Source of the DNA: Echinometra lucunter
Lineage: Eukaryota > Echinodermata > Echinoidea > Camarodonta > Echinometridae
Length of the DNA: 64,000 nucleotides
NCBI GenBank assembly: GCA_029962745.1
Contig: CM057167.1
Coordinates: forward strand, 24,375,887 to 24,439,886
Reading direction: 5' to 3'
The translations under genes and the position numbers were made by a program. The notes beneath the pieces are model-generated. The model saw nothing but the letters and a program-made list of their open reading frames with translations. It was not told the DNA's origin and ran no database searches. Each line of letters opens with the position of its first letter. Within the stretch, counting starts at the first letter, position 1. Shown here in pieces: positions 1-10,949 of this stretch.

Positions 1-217
1 GGAAGCCAGTCGGACGTGTTACCCCACACTGTCACGGAAGACTCCAATGGTGCACTCCAGGATGTAGAGAGTCTTGTGGCAGTAGAGCTAACGGTGACAG
101 ATGGAAACAGGGAGGATGTTCAAGGAATGGAGGACATCACTTTCACGCTTCCCATCTCGGGATTTGATCTAGAAGTGGGAGATTCTGTTACAGCCTTCTT
201 CTATAATGAAGAAACAG
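1..217 (+). CDS. FAM171-like membrane protein, ectodomain exon (partial)
   Basis: The frame is open from base 1 and reads into a GT donor at 218 (CAG|GTATTG), leaving one base of a split Gly codon. The protein shows a beta-sandwich-like ectodomain end: ITFTLPISGFDLEVGDSV followed by TAFFYNEETG. In FAM171 family members a similar stretch (aromatic residue, then xTG-W) lies shortly before the transmembrane helix. The start codon and signal peptide are left of the window. The family call rests on motif memory, not a search; an unrelated single-pass receptor is the main alternative. Confidence 0.65.
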
Positions 218-756
218 GTATTGTTATGCTGATGTGCATTAATTAGGTCATTTAGAATTCAGACTTGCTGCTTTTGTTGCATGTGATATATAAATGATAG
301 AATGTGCTAAGCATCACAATCATCCTTTGGATAAAATACATGTAATATTTCTTATTATTTGCAGTTTGGTTTATATGATATTGCTGATAATCACTTTGAA
401 ACGATGACTTCATTATTTATACTTATCTTTTTTCTTCTTGTTGCTCTATATAATATCATGTAGTAAACGTACCTACCGTATTATTTCCACTTTATTTACT
501 TCCATGACTCAACACACCTAAGTTGGATGGTTTTATCTCTCTTGCCTTGAACCTCACTGTGTAATTTCTTTCCCTATCTCTCTTTTTCTCTCTTTGTCTC
601 TTTCTTTCTCTCTCCCGTTTTATTCTCCAAATTTCTCTTTCTCTCTCCATGTATATCCTTTTCTGCTCTCTGTTATTTTCCATCCCTGTGTATTTTTCTC
701 TCTCCAACTCCCTTTCTTTTTGTCCTTATCTCACTCTATTTTCACTGTCTCCCCAG
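218..756 (+). other. Phase-1 intron of the FAM171-like gene
   Basis: GT at 218 and AG at 755-756. The 3' part (about 560-756) is a long pyrimidine-rich TCTC tract leading to the acceptor. No other coding signal seen. Confidence 0.75.
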
Positions 757-927
757 GTCTGTGGGAAGAGTCTGGCAGTGGCACAATAATTGTGAATGCC
801 CAAGGGATGAGGCTGTGGGTCTTCATTGCACCCCACATCACTTGGTGGATGGCTGGAAGACTGGTGAATACACCAGTCACAGCTACCCCCTCTGCACCCC
901 TTGCCACAACGGAGCTACCACCCTCCA
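757..927 (+). CDS. FAM171-like membrane protein, juxtamembrane ectodomain exon
   Basis: A 171-bp phase 1-1 exon between CCCCAG and GTAAGA. It continues the previous exon as TG-LWEESGSGTI and contains WVFIAPHITWW, close to the IAPHxGYW signature I know from FAM171 proteins just outside the membrane. It then runs into a Pro/Thr-rich stalk (about 20 residues: TPVTATPSAPLATTEL). The frame joins cleanly to the transmembrane exon at 1713. Confidence 0.7.
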
Positions 928-1712
928 GTAAGATTTTTGATTACCTTGTGCTAAGAGTAGGGCTTCACTCTTATGTATTATGATGCTGTAAACTGTCTAT
1001 AAAAAAACCCTCCTATCACAAGTTAGTGCGCCTCATAGTAATAAATCCTATAACACAGAAAACAAGTGAGTACACTAGAGGGGCTGTATTACATGTTGAT
1101 GTTTACCCCCCCCCCCCCCTTCTAAAAACAGAAAAATCAGAGAAAATGATTTAGGTATGTTAATATTGTATACATAATACTATTATATTTAATCAAAGTA
1201 TGTCATGTATTTTAACTATATATAATGTTAACTGATTAAATACTACCCCCAAGACAAGTAGAGCTAGGGTCTTTGGAAAATGCATGTGGTACTGAAATCA
1301 AATTGTACTCAAGGGGTTAAGGTATATTATTTTATTATCAAATGTATTCAATTGTTGAGGCAAGTTGCACACTGCAAATGCTCTTCTTTATACAAAGCCA
1401 TGCATTTTGCAGTAAGAGCGGATTTCCCTGTTTTTAAACCTTCATTTGTAAACCAAAATTTAATATTTTTCATGATGCAAATCACTTTCTCATCAAAATT
1501 CCAAGGTGCTGTACAATACAAACAGCAAATATTCTAATTCATATGGAATGAGATTTCGCATTCGGTGAAAGAGGGATGTAACTTCTATTCAGCCCGGCTT
1601 TGCATATTGAATAGAAGGTCGCTCTTTCACCTTATGCAAAATCTTGTACCATCGCACTCATGTCTATTCGCTATTTGTATATTACAATGTTTTTGTTTCA
1701 TCCATGTTTCAG
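928..1712 (+). other. Intron of the FAM171-like gene
   Basis: Phase-1 intron with GT at 928 and a TTTCAG acceptor at 1707-1712. It contains a run of 14-15 C near 1089-1102 and otherwise AT-rich sequence. No gene seen. Confidence 0.65.
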
Positions 1713-1833
1713 CTGTGACATCAGGAGGTTATCTGGGTACAATCCTTACCAGGACTCAGTTCTGGGTGGTTATACTTCTCTGCATCCTCCTCATCCTTCT
1801 CATGTGCATGCTCAGTGCATGGCCTTGCTGCGT
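1713..1833 (+). CDS. FAM171-like membrane protein, transmembrane exon
   Basis: A 121-bp exon: phase 1 in, leaving two bases (GT) at a GTAAGT donor. After about 13 residues it encodes one strong hydrophobic helix (FWVVILLCILLILLMCML) followed by SAWPCCV. With the next exon the sequence becomes CCVCRKRE, a Cys-rich, then basic, membrane exit expected for a type I topology with a cytoplasmic C-terminus. A helix followed by Cys/Arg residues is also seen in FAM171 proteins. Confidence 0.75.
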
Positions 1834-1902
1834 GTAAGTCACTTGGGCTCATACTCAGTAACCATTGTGTTGTTGTTTTAGTCATTTGGAAATCAAGCCA
1901 TG

Positions 1903-2396
1903 TTAAAGGCATTGGCTAACTTTGTGAGTAGCTGATTTAAAAAATTCTCAAACTAAGATGAAACACGTGTATGAGTACATGTATTTGTACTCAAAAACCC
2001 TGAAACCAACCATAATTTGGAATGAAAAAGTGTAAGTTAACCGCAAACGGCGATTTTATTATCCTTCGTCTCACAAGACAATCACCAAGAGGACCATTTT
2101 GCTTGAATTTGAAAATGCCGTTATGTCCCTCCCGCCGCGTGATACGCCAATACACACAGTATGGTAAGGTGAGTCATACGCGCATGCGCACTCCTATGTC
2201 TATTCTGTGCAACCGACCCTTGTATATTTTTCAAACATTGGTTCACATTTTTGATATTTAAAATTACTTCCTGTGGATATTATACTTTGAAACTTTCAGA
2301 CTGATATTTTTACACTATAACCCTTATATTTATCCCATTTTCAAGTAACAAAACAAGATTTTTTGAAATCATAACAATGTTAACCAATGTCTTTAA
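1903..2396 (+). mobile_element. TTAA-flanked MITE, family A copy 1 (494 bp)
   Basis: Bounded by TTAA at 1903-1906 and 2393-2396, with imperfect inverted ends TTAAAGGCATTGGCTAAC and its degenerate complement. A second copy of 496 bp lies in opposite orientation at 53553-54048 with the same ends and the same central GCGCATGCGCAC palindrome. No coding capacity. TTAA target duplication is typical of piggyBac and Kolobok elements, so a non-autonomous member of one of these is inferred. Confidence 0.85.
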
Positions 2397-2397
2397 G

Positions 2398-2918
2398 CCC
2401 CCATCTCACTAGAAAGGTGATCATGGCAGCCATGGCGATCTATGGCGATCAGTGAAAATTTTGCAAAGCGTGGCAGAATCGCCCCCCAACTCTATTTTTC
2501 ACCTGCGCGGCGATTGCACTGCTGTTGTGATGACGTAACAGCCAGGATGTGGGGATAAGATCGCCACAAACATAACTGAGGAAAATATTGTCATGGGAAT
2601 GGGCTTGAAAGCACGGGCAATAAGAGTCACTTTCAATGCGCTTGAAGAACGCTTCAGCCGTTGCTGATATGTTATAGTGGTGGGCATATTGTTTTTAATA
2701 TGCTCTTAAGATGATTGTGGCGCTCTTGGCAACCTTGATGTTCTCGCTACAGAAGTTTTGAACATGTTCAAAACTTGGTGGCTACAAGGGCGATGGTGGC
2801 GATCATTGGCGCTTTAGAAAGGCTCAAGATACGACGGAGAAGATTGACAAAGCCACGATCCACCACGCTTTGTTGATTTTGAGGATCTCAACGGAATCAC
2901 CTTCTAGTGAGATGGGGG
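2398..2918 (+). mobile_element. TIR element with CCCCCATCTCACTAG ends (521 bp)
   Basis: The left end CCCCCATCTCACTAGAAAGG matches, in reverse complement, the right end around 2897-2918. It starts one base after the family A MITE at 1903-2396, so it either inserted at that element's edge or the reverse. It contains repeated TGGCGATC words. I could not identify a convincing target-site duplication. Confidence 0.7.
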
Positions 2919-3239
2919 TATCAAAGTAGCAGTTTCACGACACATGCTTCAGAGACAATTACTCTGTGCCATTTATGTACACTTACCGAATACCACACTT
3001 TAACCCTAGATGAAATCCTTTACCCAGCTGTATACTCCACCCTAAGCCTGACCTACATGTAAAACCCTGACCTACACCATTTATCTTTATGACAAATTAA
3101 GCCAGTTTCGCTGGAATGTACACGTATGTCGGGTTACCTAAAGTAGCACTTGAAAGACTTGGATCCTAACCTTGGTCCTGAAGATACATTACATGTACAT
3201 GTATACATCTACTTGACCAAAGAGCAGTATTAATTATGC

Positions 3240-4700
3240 TTTTTTTTTATGCCCCCGCAGACTCCCGCAGATGAAGTCTGGAGGGGGCATTAAGTGTTGC
3301 ACCTGTGTCCGTCCGTCCTTCTGTCCGTCCATCCCCAAATTGTTAACTTGGAAATTGGTAACTTGAAAAAATTGGACAGATTTTAATATTTTTTGGTGTG
3401 TAGGTAGATGACACTAACATACAGGTCAAGTTCAAATTTGGAGTCTGCGGGTCAAAGGTCAAAGGTTACAGCTCATTACATACATGTATGCAAATTGGTT
3501 TTCATGTGATAACTTGAAAAATATTGGACAGATTTCAATAACTTTTGGTGTGTAGGTAGCTGACACTAATACTGTTTTCACACTGCCGAAACGGAATATC
3601 CATGCCGTTATATTTCATGACGCTTCACTTTCAAAACGCTTCCAAAACGCTTCTGGTTTCTGTTCACACTGAACCAATGAAGTCCGTTTTGAGCGAAAGC
3701 GTAATATTACGGTGTGAGAGAGTGCGGAAATACGTCATTACCCACCATGCATTTTGCTATCTCTAGCTGTATAATTTTTTTGTTTTATTTGATATCTGTA
3801 ACAAAACAAATCAGTTATTCAGAATAAAATGTATAATTATTACTTAACTTATTGCAATTTGTTTAAATTTACTGAATAATTATTATTTTTATTTGTATGT
3901 ATAGTTTAATTTTTAAACTCATGTACGAATGCTAACGCGTTTGTTTCTTCATACATGATTCGCGTCCATGCAGCTAGTAGCGTCGAACGTACGCTGCACT
4001 GCCATGCCGATCCATGCAGCTCGCTAGCGCTGCGATCGAAGATACCCGCGCTTTCACTCGTTTCCCGCATTTTCCAGGTTTTGGGTGGGAACCTGGTTGA
4101 CCTTTGACATTTCATTCCGCTTTATTTCCTTTTTTCTGTACATACCAAAAAATAAAGCGTCATATTTGGAATATTCCGTTTCAAAACACCTCAAAACCTA
4201 GTGATAGACCTCACACGTAGATTGCGGAATATTTGATTCCGTTTTCAAATATGACGCTTTGCCGAGTGTTCATACCAAAGCGTTTTTTTCAAAAAACGCT
4301 TTTATTCCGTTATATTTGTTTGGTGTGAAAGTGGTATAAAATACAGGTCAAGTTCGAATTCGGAGTCTGCAGGTCAGAGATCAAAGGCCAGCACTCATAT
4401 ATGCAAATTGGTTTCCGTGTGATAACTTGAAAAATATTGGACAGATTTCAATAATATTTGGTGTGTAGGCAGATGCCACTAAAATACAGGTCAAGTTCGA
4501 ATTTGGAGTCTGCAGGTCAAAGGTCAAAGGTCACACTTCATTATATATGCAAAGCAGTCAAAAATCTGGTTTCCCATCCATATAACTTCTGAAATGTTTG
4601 ATAGATTTTAATCTTTTTTGGTATTTCACTAGACAACAGTACATGACATACAGCTCAAGTTCGAATTCATAATTTTTTTTGGTATGTCACTAGTTGATTT
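3240..4700 (+). repeat. Degenerate interspersed repeat, split by a second element
   Basis: Begins with a short palindrome (GCCCCCGCAGACTCCC against GGAGGGGGC) and GTCCGTCC words. Repeated units of roughly 130-150 bp follow, each with a TTGGACAGATTT and GTGTGTAGGTAG core (near 3370, 3525, 4440) and AGGTCAAAGGTCA words. The array is interrupted at about 3572-4335. A similar low-complexity family with TGACCTTTGACCT words lies at 29540-30060. Non-coding. Confidence 0.6.
3572..4335 (+). mobile_element. Element inserted inside the 3.2-4.7 kb repeat
   Basis: The flanks read GACACTAATA and ATAAAATACAGG. In uninterrupted copies of the host repeat (3409 and 4472) the same words are contiguous, so about 760 bp were inserted here. 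The ends are weakly inverted (TTTTCACACTGCC against GGTGTGAAA), and both arms contain CGCTT and CCGTTATATTT words. Borders are accurate to a few bases only. Confidence 0.5.
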
Positions 4701-5166
4701 ATTGGTTTTGTGTAATAGACAAATGTGCATCTGACTTTAATTCACTTTTTTTTATAAATGCAGGATGAAGAATGAAATCATCATCTCTTAACATCTCTTT
4801 TTCAGACCAAAGAACTAAGAAATGCTCAGTAATCACATTGACTGGGGGCATCCGTGTAATATGGACACAACACAATTTTCTAGTTATTGCCCTGCAATGA
4901 TTAGCACCCTGGCATTGCCAAATAGGATTGTAAGACACTTGTGTTAAGAGGGACGAATGTGGGTCAAACATGTCAGCACCAGTCAGTGAAGCTGTTGTAC
5001 GAGAGTCAAGCGTCTTCACATTGCTCCCTGGCTTATTGGCTGCCAGCTTGTAATCTTGGAACACTTACAAAAATTGCATGAGCAAACCTCGATGCCACAG
5101 AATCTGTGGTGATTGCCAAAAGCCAATTTAAACACGACTGCTTTTGCCGTTGCCATGCATACATTA

Positions 5167-5733
5167 GGCACGTTTAAACACAAAAGGAATTGAAATTTGA
5201 ATTGCGATCCGAATCACGATTCAAATTTCGATTTTATAGCCATCGTTCACACACAGGGAAAAAGCGAGATTCGGATCCCGATTTGAATCGCGATTAGAAT
5301 TTCGATTTTTTTTTCCTGACCATTCACAAACACGAAGAAGCAACAGAAACAGGCAGGAGAGCCCACAAATTCTCCGCTTAACTGCTGTTACGGCGCCAAG
5401 ATAACGTGCTGTGCGTCCATGATATACAGTGCATGCATCCTGTAACGTAACACACACTGCATACACTGCATAGTGCATGCACAGCGCATCGATCGCACAC
5501 GCGCAAAGAATGATGGGATAGATAAAACTGATTTTCTAATCGCAATTCCATTCACACGCACAACGCTCAGCAAATAATTTCGATTATTGTGAAAAATCGC
5601 ACTTCTTACTGCGAGTTGAATCGTGATTATTAGTGAGATTATTCTGTCCACACACAAAATAAAATTGATTTTCTAATCGGGATTAGAAAATCGATTTTTT
5701 AATCTCACTTTTTACCTTGTGTGTGAACGCCCC
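5167..5733 (+). mobile_element. Foldback-like element with TTCGATTTT/AATCG words (about 567 bp)
   Basis: The left edge (GGCACGTTTAAACACAAAAGG) and right edge (CCTTGTGTGTGAACGCCCC) are imperfect inverted repeats. Both arms are rich in GATTCGGAT/AATCGCGATT-type words that can pair with each other. No coding signal. Lies in the 4.1-kb last intron of the FAM171-like gene (1834-5963). Confidence 0.55.
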
Positions 5734-5963
5734 TATTGATATGTAAATGGTGCAGAATGATAGGAATGTTTTCACTCGGCAATTAAGATAGTGCACACTT
5801 GTGTGCAAGCTGCAAATTCAGCGACCAGCCAGGGTAATGATAGTAACATTGTAAAGTGAATAGAATTATTCATGTAATAGACTAAGTAAATGAGTACAAT
5901 GCATGTTCTTTATATTTTGCGTTTTATGTTCTGTGACTCAAGGTGTTGTTTTTATGCTCTCAG

Positions 5964-6351
5964 TTGCAGGAAGAGAGAAAAGCAGAACATCAACTTCGAG
6001 CCTCAAGAAATGCAAGAGAGAGAATTCCCAGAAGCTGAGGACAATGATTACCAGGATTTTGTCTACACCAATCGCAGCATGGTGGAAGATGAGATGGATA
6101 GCAGTCCATCCACATCCGATCGGGACGTTGAGCGTGGCAAGGACGTTGCAGCAGAGGAGGAAGCGGATGAACTCCCGGAAAAAATCAATATCGTGAGCAC
6201 GATCGCATATGAAACAGAACCAGAACCCAATGCAGGGGAGGAGTTCACCACCTTCAAAGGTCCAGATGAAACAAAGGATGCATTGGATGAAGAGGAGACA
6301 GTGATGATTGATGATGAGAACACCAAGGCAGTAAACGGTGATTTAGCCTGA
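5964..6351 (+). CDS. FAM171-like membrane protein, cytoplasmic tail exon with stop
   Basis: Starts with the basic membrane-exit segment CRKREKQNINF and continues for about 128 residues of strongly acidic, Ser/Thr-rich, low-complexity tail (EAEDNDYQDF, DEMDSSPSTSDRD, AAEEEADELPEKI, ALDEEETVMIDDENT), ending GDLA at a TGA stop (6349-6351). No folded domain is visible. The tail is much shorter than the several-hundred-residue tails of vertebrate FAM171A proteins as I remember them. A weak donor (CG|GTGATT, 6338) just before the stop could skip this ending and join the exon at 7596. Confidence 0.75.
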
Positions 6352-6981
6352 AATAATTCTATTTTCTTTGAAGTATTGAAGTATCCATAAGAGACAAGAC
6401 CGGATTAAACACACTTTTTCCTGAGGTTTGATCTCTTTTAGATATGAAGTGGTCTTTTGTGATATGATGATGATTGAAAACCTTTTCCCTTGAACGGAAA
6501 TCCCTTTTGTAGCCATACTTTTATGATTAGTAACTGTGGTTCTTTGTGATCACAGTGTGTAATATATCACAGTTTAAGCTTATTGTAAAAATTTCATAAA
6601 ACTGTGAAAGTGAGAAAAATGCCCTTTGAAGTCATACTGTCTTGCTTTTGTATACATGTATTTGGTTATCTCCATTTACAAAGTGGGTGGAAAACAGTGT
6701 TACAGTAGTAGTTTTGTGAACACACTGTAAAGACGATGTCCACTCTGGAAATGTGTTCAAAAATTTATTCCTAGCTTTATTCTTGTACTTACTTGCTGCC
6801 ATTCATTGACCACAGTGTGTCAGCATTGCCACAGCTTGAAAAATTATATCACATATACAAATGGTGCAGATTAAGTTTAACAATTAACACAGAGAAAGTA
6901 TCATAAAGCCTGTTTGCAGCCGTGCTGTAATTCTTTCCATTATTTTCTCCATGACCACAGTGTGGAAAAACAGTACCAAAA

Positions 6982-6987
6982 AATAAA
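6982..6987 (+). promoter_or_regulatory. Candidate poly(A) signal AATAAA
   Basis: Canonical hexamer about 630 bp after the stop at 6351, on the strand of the FAM171-like gene. It would serve the form that ends in the 5964 exon. Other AATAAA hexamers occur at about 8230 and 8284, after the alternative exon. Confidence 0.35.
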
Positions 6988-7113
6988 GTGTTGTAAATAT
7001 ACTGTACTCACATTGGAAAAGTATTGTCACCAGCTTTTGCCAATCCAGTTGCAGTGTGTTTACATTACCAACAACACTCTAAATCGCTTCTTTTCTTAGT
7101 CTGATGAGAAAGT

Positions 7114-7492
7114 CCCGGGGGGGCCACTCTATGTACAACACTGTAACCATGCGCGTGCACAAAAACGCGGAATAAGGGGTGTTTTTTCAGGCAGAGCACG
7201 GATCCGCGCGGATCCGCGATAAGGGTATCAAAATCGCCGATTTGAGAGAAAAAGGGGGTCTTTTCAGCGCTAAATCCGCGCTAAGGGTCATTTTTTAAGG
7301 GTATGCGTGGAGAGAAAAATCCTAGTTAAGGGTATGCTGGAGAGAAAAATCCTAGTTAAGGGTATGCTGGAGAGAAAAAAATCCTAGTTAAGGGTAGCTT
7401 TTTTGAGCTCCGCGAATCCTAGTTAAGGGTACTTTTTGAAAGGGTGTGCACGAGCATGGTTACAGTGTTGTACATAGAGTGGCCCCCCCGGG
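7114..7492 (+). mobile_element. 379-bp palindromic-end element with 8-bp target duplication
   Basis: Starts CCCGGGGGGGCCACTC and ends with its reverse complement. The inverted arms extend about 38 bp (through the TGTACAACACTGTAACCATGC word). It is flanked on both sides by GAGAAAGT (7106-7113 and 7493-7500), a clean 8-bp duplication. The inside carries short tandem AAGGGTATGCTGGAGAG units. A related element is at about 18165-18472. The 8-bp duplication suggests a hAT-, P- or Merlin-type mover; no transposase is present. Confidence 0.85.
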
Positions 7493-7595
7493 GAGAAAGT
7501 TCAAAATTAGAATTAGGACATCACTTGCTGGCACATTTGACTATTCACATCGGCCAATTTTAGAATTTTTTTTTCTTCATTCTTGTTTTCGACAG

Positions 7596-7693
7596 CATCA
7601 ACTAAGGTTTTGGTTTCTGCCTTTAAGCAACCCACACCAGATGATACTCCTAAAACCCCTCGCAAAGTTCGTTTCAGCGAAAGTGAAGATTGA
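7596..7693 (+). CDS. Possible alternative last exon with KVRF motif
   Basis: A pyrimidine-rich tract ends in GACAG at 7595, followed by 98 bp that fit the phase left by the weak donor at 6338. The joined frame gives KAVNASTKVLVSAFKQ, then TPDDTPKTPRKVRFSESED and a TGA (7691-7693). KVRF fits the RVxF-type protein-phosphatase-1 docking pattern and sits next to TP and acidic residues. The frame match, strong acceptor and plausible motif support it. The weak CG|GTGATT donor argues against, so it may be a minor or spurious form. Confidence 0.45.
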
Positions 7694-7925
7694 TTGGTGA
7701 TCATTTCAGATTTTATTTGCTATGGATATTCATGTACATGATGTCGCACCCTTCAAATTTCCTTCTCCCATTTCTTTTTGCTGTGGTGCTATGAATACGT
7801 ATATTAAAAGATCAAAAGTGAAGATTGATTGGTGATCGTTTCAGATTTTACTTGCCATAGATACTTAGTATGTGACGTTGCATCCGTCACCCATTTCTTT
7901 GTGCCGAGTTGCTATTTATATCAAA
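7683..7925 (+). repeat. Diverged tandem duplication overlapping the alternative stop
   Basis: GTGAAGATTGATTGGTGATC followed by a TTTCAGATTTTA word occurs at 7683 and again at 7816. The similarity continues patchily for about 110-130 bp. The first copy includes the last codons and stop of the exon at 7596. Confidence 0.65.
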
Positions 7926-9190
7926 TCAGGATCTTATTGCGGTCATGCCTATTCTGAAATTTCAGAAAGGGGAAAGCTATTTCGGCGCAAAGGCAGCATT
8001 GTTTCATGCACATTGGGTGGTTTTAAAATGGTATGGTTCATTGCATTTATATTTTGTTTTAAATGCATCTTTTGAATGTTTTTGGATGTTAATGTTTTTG
8101 TTAAATGAAATATAAATAACTCATCACCACTCACTTTTTCTTTATTTCATTACCAAGCATGGATGCAAATTTTCGCAGGATACCCATAAAGCGCTAAATA
8201 TACTAAAAGGTCTTTAGAGATTCATTTGGAATAAACATTTTGACAATTCATCTTCTGCACATGAAATGTAAAGCTCCCACTGAAATAAAAACTGCAATAA
8301 TTCACCAGTCTTAGGTAGAATTCCATATAAATGTCTTATTCCATGTGTCCAAGTTTTAACCAACTTTGCATGCAAATATGCAAATCATACAGTTATTTTC
8401 TTAATTTAGTTTCATCTACGTGTACATACTTATGTACATGTATGCTGGATGCTACACAAAATGAAGAGTTTGAAAGCATGGTCTGTTATAGTTAAATGTT
8501 CATTATACATGTATGATAAAACTACTTGTCTTCAAATCCCCCCCCCCCCTCCTCACAGCTACTAGCCTCCACAAGAGCATAAAGTGTTGAATGTGCAATA
8601 TGTTTGAAAAACAGTGTTTTTGTTTTTCTTTTTTTGGCAAAGCTAACATGCGAAAAATGTTCAAATGTATTCAATGTTGGGACTGCAGTTGCTGGTATTC
8701 TAACATATAGCTATTTAGCTTAAAAAAAGAAAAAATGCATGCCCTTAGTAAGCCATGCTACATATATTTAAAGCATATGTTTTGTTCCTCCCATCTTAAA
8801 ATCTATTTTAACAGATTAAAGTGTGTTTATTAAAAGCTTCCTTTTATATTTCAAATTTTCAAAGCATTTTTGTTGTTGTTGTTGGGGATAGCTTTATCAA
8901 GAAAGATATGCTGAAAAATTTAGCAGTGCATTTCATGGATCTCTCCTTGTGCTCATTACTATTTCATTTTCTGATTAGATTCAACTAGTTGGACAATTAT
9001 TTGCATAGGATACTATCTATTAATTTGTTTGGCATTTTCATGCAAGAAAGCCTTGCTACATGTACTAATACTTAAAATTCTTGTTTGTTTGTTTTGTTTT
9101 TTTTTGCATGTATGCATTTTTGATGACTTTTGTGGCCATAATGTGACAACTCTGTCTACGCTGTTATGTTCCTTATGTTTACTAGACTTC

Positions 9191-9450
9191 AGGGGAGCGT
9201 TTCATGAAGAATTTTGTCGGTGAAAATCACCGACAAATGTTACAAGCTACTGAAAATCCTCGCATCTAATTGGCTGACAGCAAATTAGTCGGTGAAAATC
9301 ACCGACAAAACTCTTCATGAAATGCTCCCATTAGTCGGTGGTTTTCACCGACTAGTTTGCTTTCAGCCATTCAGATGTGAGTAAGCTCAGTAGCTTATAA
9401 CATTTGTCGGTGATTTTCACCGACAAAACTCTTCATGAAACGCTCCCCTG
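9191..9450. repeat. Foldback element, TTGTCGGTGA family (260 bp)
   Basis: Outer arms AGGGGAGCGTTTCATGAAGA are inverted at the right edge. Inside are four short palindromes of the TTGTCGGTGAAAATCACC type around an AAGCTACTGAAAATCC core. Two related elements lie at 19575-19723 and 25288-25425. Non-coding. Confidence 0.75.
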
Positions 9451-10532
9451 GTCTCGTGCTTTAATGGTCAATAAAACTATTGTACTTCCCAGGCAGGTTT
9501 TGATAGTACAAATACCAAAAAAAAAATGTTGATAAAACAAACATCTACTGTTAATAGAGATTCTGTTAACATTTGGCTATCCATTGTTAGACCACTGATT
9601 TAAACCATGGTTTAACTTACATGTAGTACATCTTTGTGAATATGTGCCAATGTGACTGTCTTTGACATTGCTTTGCATGTACACATGAGCTTGGTACAGA
9701 ATGGTAGGAATGCTCCGTTAGGAGTGGAGATGATGCAAACTTTTGTGTGAGCTAGAAATGCAGTCGCTGGGGTAATAATTTCAACATTGCATAGTGCATC
9801 CAAACAAGGAGATAATGTGCTATGTAAATATAACATACACTGTATTATTTATTTCAATTATTATTATTATCATTTTCATTATTGTCGTAATTGTTATAAT
9901 TATCGTTATTATTTTGTGTACTGTTAGTACACTTCCGGCTCTAAGCAAATGATGTCAAGAATGGTGAGACTTTAATGATACATGGGATGCCTATTGAAAG
10001 ATGGATTGCCTGGCCTGTTTATTTTTGCACACAATTAGAGCATATTTATATTCAATCTGTGAATCTCAGCACTGAATTGAGTTGAATTGATTTTTTGTCC
10101 ATTAAATGGAAATTTGTTGCTCACTGGTTGAACAGGTGTACAAGTCACAATAATCAGTAACATTGTAGTTACAACCAAAATATGCAAAACAATAGTATAA
10201 TTCAGTATTATGATTCAGGGTGACCACAAAGAAATGGTCCTTAAGTTTACATGCAATAAGTAAAGTAAGTTTTCTTCATTTCTTCACAAATATTATTATG
10301 ATTGATATTATGAATCCTGTAATTGTCTCCACATGATAATATTTGATATATATACTGTCATGTAGAAACCCACCTTCTCTGCCCCTCTGAGAAGAAAATT
10401 TGGCAGGAATAAGTTACAAAGTCATCAACATGAAGGAAATTGTTTTTCTACCAGGGGTGTGTTAACTTCAAGGCCCAACTGTATTTATGATTTTAAAAAA
10501 TTGTATGACTGGTATGACCACAACAGTAGTCT

Positions 10533-10949
10533 TTAACCCTTTCGTGACAGGAATTATTTAAAGCCTAATTTGATCAGCTTTTATTCTTCAAATTGGCAAC
10601 ACCAACATTTTTCTTTTATTGCTACATTTTTCTTATAAAACATCATGTATCTAAAATAATAGTAAATTGACAGAATGTATGATGAGAAGTCATAAAGTTG
10701 CCAATTTGCAGGGAAAAACAGTGATTTTAACATTTTCATTGCATTGCCAATTTAAGGATTTTAATGCTTATTTTCCTTTAAAAAAAAGTCAGCATCATAC
10801 AACAAATATTGATGCAACAAAAATGGGCACAGTAAGTGTAGCATTTTTTGCTCTTTCTGCTCATGTATTTGGTATGATTTTTAGAGCCCTGCATCAAAAG
10901 TTATTAGACCAAACCACATAATGTGGACCCTCTGTCACGAATGGGTTCA
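10533..10949 (+). mobile_element. TTAACCC MITE, family B copy 1
   Basis: Ends TTAACCCTTTCGTGACAG and CTGTCACGAATGGGTT are inverted repeats. Four copies occur in the window (10533, 13664, 46253, 47026). TTAA followed by CCC at the tips is the piggyBac terminal pattern. A reading frame of about 84 codons (10667-10921) inside it is kept at about 93 codons in copies 2 and 4 (see findings). The right TTAA is mutated to TTCAA. Confidence 0.85.

Larger units (their letters stand above)
1834..5963 (+). other. Large transposon-filled intron of the FAM171-like gene
   Basis: Phase-2 intron: donor GTAAGT at 1834, acceptor CTCTCAG at 5957-5963. Splicing joins GT to T (Val), then TGC AGG AAG, keeping the cytoplasmic frame. 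Four separate repeats described here fill most of it. The stretch 4700-5160 holds nothing I recognise. Confidence 0.65.
6352..7595 (+). other. 3' UTR of the long-exon form, or intron of the alternative form
   Basis: AT-rich sequence after the TGA. It holds an AATAAA at 6982-6987 and the palindromic element at 7114-7492. No other coding signal. Confidence 0.5.

Noticed and set aside
492..707. Arg/Glu-rich frame on the - strand
   Set aside because: It is the reverse of the pyrimidine tract before the 757 acceptor.
10667..10921. Independent small gene
   Set aside because: The frame lies inside a MITE with copies elsewhere and shows no recognised domain; treated as a property of the element.
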